DNA from: JBBIVP01 sp037439705 [NCBI: bacterium]
GTDB taxonomy: Bacteria; JBBIVP01
NCBI GenBank assembly: GCA_037439705.1
Contig: JBBIVP010000098.1
Span: forward strand, 1 to 8,037
DNA: 8,037 nt
Direction: 5' to 3'
Notes under the pieces: model-generated
Seen by the model: the letters and a program-made list of their open reading frames with translations, nothing else
Told to the model about the DNA's origin: nothing
Databases searched by the model: none
In this document: positions 6,182 through 8,037 of the stretch, in pieces
How positions within the stretch are numbered: the first letter of the stretch is position 1
Layout: the number at the start of each line of letters is the position of its first letter
Made by a program: the position numbers and the translations under genes

Positions 6182-7951
6182 ATGAAGAAAAAAGTTTTTT
6201 TGCTTTTTCTTCTGGTTGGATGTGCTACAGAACCAATAGATGTAAAAATAAAAGAAAAAATGTCATCAGCGGAGTCTGCACTGAAAAATGCTGACTATAA
6301 TATGGCAAGGCTTTACTATGAAGAAGTGCTCAAACTTGATAAGAACTACTCTCCTGCTAAATTCGGTTTGATAATTTCAGACACATTTGCAAAAATTTCG
6401 GAGATTCAGGAATCCCTTGACCTTATATCTTCCATCCTTTCCCTTCTCGGCGGTCAGCAAACTCAAGGAGGAATATCATCACTTATAAGGAACTTCCTTG
6501 AAAATGCCCTCATTTCAACCTTAAGAAACCACCTTGATTGCACGGATGGAATATGCTTTGATGAAATTGAAAAGGATTCGTCTTTTGAGTTTTCAGTTGA
6601 ATCTTTGCCCTTAAAATTGTCTTTTGGCGGGGTTCCCGTGGTTGACCTTGATTTCGGAGGAAGGTTCAATATCGGAGAGGTTTATTTTCTTGAAGCCCTT
6701 TATTCAGGAGTTGTCGGTTTCTCCGAGATTTTATATACAATAGACCTGAACATAAACATTTTTGACCTTGCAAGTTTTCTTTTTAACTCCGGAATTCTAT
6801 CTGTTATGAGCGAGGATCCCTTGAATGGATTTCTGAGGCTTCTTGCTTCTGTTCTTAACGCAAATTCCAACTTTCTCGGATACAATGGGATGGAAGGTTA
6901 TCTTTTATCATCAAGAGAAAGAATTATAAATGCCTTTGATAGCGAACTCAATTCAATAAATCACCTTTTGAGCAAGAGTTATGAAGATGATACAATTCTT
7001 ACAGTACACAAGGATCAACCTGATACGATAATTTTTAGATTCAACAATAAACTTCAGCCTGCTCAAACCCCAAAAAAGTGTGAGGGAGTATCTGCTGGAA
7101 GGAATGTGTGCGTTTTGATAAAGATATCAAAAGAGCTCTTAGAATCAATAGACCATCTTAAAAAGTCCTTTACCACCCCCGGCGAATACGCAAGTTGGGC
7201 TGGTGAGATAGCCCCTATAATTGCTGTTCTTTTCCAGACCCTTATAGATTCAGGAATACTTCTAAACATTATTGATTATGTTCTTACCTTTGTCCAGATA
7301 GGAGAAGAGCAAAGCTCAATTATAGATACCATAAAAACCTTCCTCACCCCGGGAACAGTATCCTATGAACTCATCTGGGGGGTATTAACTGCAATTATTC
7401 CGGATGTAGTTCAGATTTCTCCGGCAACCCTTTTTGAATCTGCAAAGAACGGAAAGTTTTCAATAAGGGGAATCCTTCCCGTATGGACAAAATATAATAT
7501 CTCCTATCCCGCGGATGTAACATCTGCTGATACATTCTGGCTTGAGTGGGAATGCGGGACAAAAACGGTTCCGCCTCAATTTTATCCTGACCTTCCTGAT
7601 AAAAGCCTGCTTGAGGACCTTGGAATAGGGATTCCATTGGTATGTAAAAAGGATGTCCCACTTCATGATTCAAAACATTTTGAAAACAGTTATCCACTTG
7701 GAGACAATGTAAATATAAATCCACTTTTTCCTGACGGAGTTTCTATAAGTTTACCATATATTTACCTTAAAGACCCGACATTGGGAGGTGCTTTGAAGGT
7801 AAACCTTTCAAACCTTTCCGCCCCTTATAACTCAATAAACTGCGTAGAAACATCGTGGCATGTTCCTCAAAGCAATTGTGAGATAAACGCAATATTTCAC
7901 GGAATTTTCTCAAGCATAATCTCCCTTATCAGCGGAGGCATTTCATTTTGA
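6182..7951 (+). CDS. Large TPR-containing lipoprotein, function unknown
   Basis: I do not recognise a named family. The 589-residue product starts with KKK, a hydrophobic stretch and the lipobox L-V-G-C (Cys 14), so it should be cleaved by signal peptidase II and lipid-anchored. Ala follows the Cys rather than Asp, which in classical Lol sorting favours the outer membrane. Residues about 30-62 (SALKNADYNMARLYYEEVL onward) form a TPR-like helix pair. The rest is long and mixed, with hydrophobic helical segments near 75-113, 190-225, 341-372 and 388-412. Eight cysteines after Cys 14 fall in pairs (120/125, 300/310, 458/488, 554/566), which suggests disulfides. AAGGAGG lies 4 nt before the ATG, and a promoter lies just upstream. 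The stop overlaps the next frame as TTGA. Calling it an envelope scaffold would be a guess. Confidence 0.9.
   Translation: MKKKVFLLFLLVGCATEPIDVKIKEKMSSAESALKNADYNMARLYYEEVLKLDKNYSPAKFGLIISDTFAKISEIQESLDLISSILSLLGGQQTQGGISSLIRNFLENALISTLRNHLDCTDGICFDEIEKDSSFEFSVESLPLKLSFGGVPVVDLDFGGRFNIGEVYFLEALYSGVVGFSEILYTIDLNINIFDLASFLFNSGILSVMSEDPLNGFLRLLASVLNANSNFLGYNGMEGYLLSSRERIINAFDSELNSINHLLSKSYEDDTILTVHKDQPDTIIFRFNNKLQPAQTPKKCEGVSAGRNVCVLIKISKELLESIDHLKKSFTTPGEYASWAGEIAPIIAVLFQTLIDSGILLNIIDYVLTFVQIGEEQSSIIDTIKTFLTPGTVSYELIWGVLTAIIPDVVQISPATLFESAKNGKFSIRGILPVWTKYNISYPADVTSADTFWLEWECGTKTVPPQFYPDLPDKSLLEDLGIGIPLVCKKDVPLHDSKHFENSYPLGDNVNINPLFPDGVSISLPYIYLKDPTLGGALKVNLSNLSAPYNSINCVETSWHVPQSNCEINAIFHGIFSSIISLISGGISF
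7934..7938 (+). promoter_or_regulatory. Shine-Dalgarno site for the frame starting at TTG 7948
   Basis: GGAGG lies inside the end of the lipoprotein gene, 9 nt before TTG 7948. This is a normal spacing and supports real initiation there despite the TAG that follows. Confidence 0.55.
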
Positions 7952-8037
7952 AGAAGGCTTTAATAACACTTCTTTTTGGAGGGGCAGTTTTGGCGTAGGG
8001 GTTAGTGTCGTTTGGGGTAAGCCTTATTCGTCGTGAT
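7948..8037 (+). pseudogene. Start of an exported protein, interrupted by in-frame TAG; runs off window
   Basis: A TTG start overlaps the lipoprotein stop as TTGA, the same junction style as secF-argH, and has GGAGG 9 nt upstream. The first 16 codons give MKKALITLLFGGAVLA: two lysines, a hydrophobic core and small residues before a likely cleavage site, as in a secretory signal peptide. Codon 17 is TAG (7996-7998). The same frame then continues without a stop as GLVSFGVSLIRRD to the window edge. Possibilities are a base-call error near a contig end, a nonsense mutation, a recoded stop, or a frameshift; in another frame 7986-8033 reads SFGVGVSVVWGKPYSS, which looks like a beta-strand. The protein's identity is unknown. 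Confidence 0.45.

Noticed and set aside
7395-7724. Minus-strand frames opposite the lipoprotein gene
   Set aside because: They lack a ribosome site and domain features, and the plus-strand frame is continuous with a proper signal peptide and promoter.

Overview
This is a short, AT-rich, purine-biased window. The codon use favours AGA/AGG for arginine and ATA for isoleucine and is rich in Lys and Glu. Together with the NTGA gene overlaps, this suggests a compact genome from a thermophilic or uncultured bacterium. A lipoprotein signal peptide and a probable exported protein behind it hint at a diderm envelope. The lineage cannot be fixed from sequence reading alone, and the thermophile reading is inference.

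Region 1 (about 1-5546, + strand) is one tight operon. It holds the 3' end of tgt (queuosine tRNA modification), yajC, secD and secF (auxiliary part of the Sec translocase), an argininosuccinate-lyase-like gene (argH), and a family 2 glycosyltransferase. tgt and yajC overlap by 23 nt. Each of the next four junctions is a 4-nt ATGA or TTGA overlap, so translation is probably coupled from yajC to the end. The tgt-yajC-secD-secF order is widespread in bacteria. The argH-like gene and the glycosyltransferase downstream are less usual passengers.

Region 2 (5547-6181) separates the operon from the next block. A minus-strand gene (5570-5959) encodes a small membrane-anchored coiled-coil protein with two 25-residue tandem repeats. 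It converges on the glycosyltransferase with only 23 nt between the stops. Its promoter (-35 CTGACT, 17 nt, TATAAT) lies so close to the ATG that the mRNA looks leaderless. The 222-nt divergent intergenic region also holds two direct repeats, TCAAAA-N7-CCTGACCC, spaced 36 nt apart. A third, inverted half-copy sits on the minus-strand promoter. A good + strand promoter follows.

Region 3 (6182-8037, + strand) encodes a large lipoprotein of unknown function with a TPR-like N-terminus and four apparent cysteine pairs. A second frame opens in a TTGA overlap with its own Shine-Dalgarno sequence. It starts with a signal peptide, hits an in-frame TAG at codon 17, and then stays open to the window edge.

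No RNA gene, CRISPR array, insertion sequence or complete mobile element is visible. No complete unknown defence or biosynthetic system is evident. The most unusual material is the intergenic repeat and promoter region, the leaderless repeat protein, and the uncharacterised lipoprotein with its interrupted partner.
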